This document shows, one piece after another, positions 63,707 through 64,000 of a DNA stretch of 64,000 nucleotides. Location of the stretch: assembly GCA_963920635.1 (NCBI GenBank), contig OY987299.1, positions 70,724,692 through 70,788,691 on the forward strand, written 5' to 3'. The translations under genes were made by a program, and so were the position numbers. Each line of letters begins with the position of its first letter. Position 1 is the stretch's first letter. The notes beneath the pieces were generated by a model, which made no database searches, was not told the DNA's origin, and saw only the letters and a list, made by a program, of their open reading frames with translations. The stretch comes from Pseudeuparius sepicola (lineage: Eukaryota > Arthropoda > Insecta > Coleoptera > Anthribidae).

Positions 63707-64000
63707 CCGCCCAGATAAAGTGCCTAGCTTACTACCTTTAAAGTTTTTACGTATCACTATATTATTACATATCTATTACTTACACCCCACCGGATTATTT
63801 TTATATACTTTTGTTGTCTGCTGATTGTTTATCACTTAGATATTGGACGTCATTCAAAGCACGGTATTTTAAGGAAATCATTAAACGTTGATTTCTAAGT
63901 TGATGAGTTAACCTTATTTCAACGAAATTATTGCGTCTTCATAAATCGATTGAATTACATTGAAAAAACGTTGAATTTATGTAGTCGCATTACTGTTGAA

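Overview
The window is eukaryotic and reads as an arthropod genome, most likely an insect and perhaps a hemipteran. It is AT-rich, has GTAAGT/AG intron borders and arthropod-type TCAGT-like initiators, and is packed with DNA transposons, Ty3/gypsy fossils and satellite. There is no bacterial organisation, no CRISPR array and no rRNA. The species assignment is inference only.

The centrepiece is a nearly complete Polinton/Maverick (adintovirus-like) element at 15112-31761 (16,650 bp). It starts AG and ends CT, has terminal inverted repeats of about 640-667 bp that each carry a copy of a ~101-aa gene, and is flanked by a perfect 6-bp target duplication, GTGGGT. Rightward genes are: TIR gene, phospholipase A2/membrane-active virion protein, adenain-like protease, penton-like minor capsid protein, a small basic ORF, double-jelly-roll-type major capsid protein, a 173-aa unknown, a BIR+RING inhibitor-of-apoptosis protein, the packaging ATPase, a frameshifted DUF8207-type protein, a chromodomain integrase and a 220-aa unknown. 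The protein-primed DNA polymerase B converges from the right. Virion morphogenesis, packaging, replication and integration are therefore all represented, plus an anti-apoptotic accessory gene. Several genes start at TATA boxes placed 31-33 bp upstream of an initiator. Damage is light: a stop near the integrase start, a frameshift in the DUF8207 gene and a 371-bp tandem duplication in the polymerase 5' end.

The Polinton sits in one arm of a ~2.3-kb palindromic repeat ('X'). The other arm of X (33-43.7 kb) preserves the empty target site. That arm is itself interrupted by a SINE-like insertion (33115-36424, 14-bp duplication) that holds a gag-protease-only LTR element, and by a 6.35-kb TTAA-flanked piggyBac-type element (36895-43246) that holds a Tc1/mariner-type element with 665-bp inverted repeats (38205-40857).

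Other layout: a hAT relic (360-612); a decayed Ty3/gypsy element (1305-5600); a non-genic stretch with another hAT relic and a palindrome (5.6-14.6 kb); a 272-bp MITE (44444-44715); a second decayed Ty3/gypsy on the minus strand (45.3-48.6 kb); a piggyBac fossil (49.2-49.9 kb); and a 6.16-kb hAT element (50371-56530, 8-bp duplication TCAAGCAC) whose interior is a palindrome of satellite arrays, one with a three-monomer higher-order structure.

Host-like coding sequence is limited to exons of a DUF4806-type gene. A first exon lies at 14631-14844, and phase-compatible later exons lie at 57.8-62.5 kb, so most of the transposon cluster may lie inside one ~43-kb intron. The exons carry a stop and frameshifts, so the copy is probably a pseudogene. 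A possible exon of another gene lies on the minus strand at 63516-63706.
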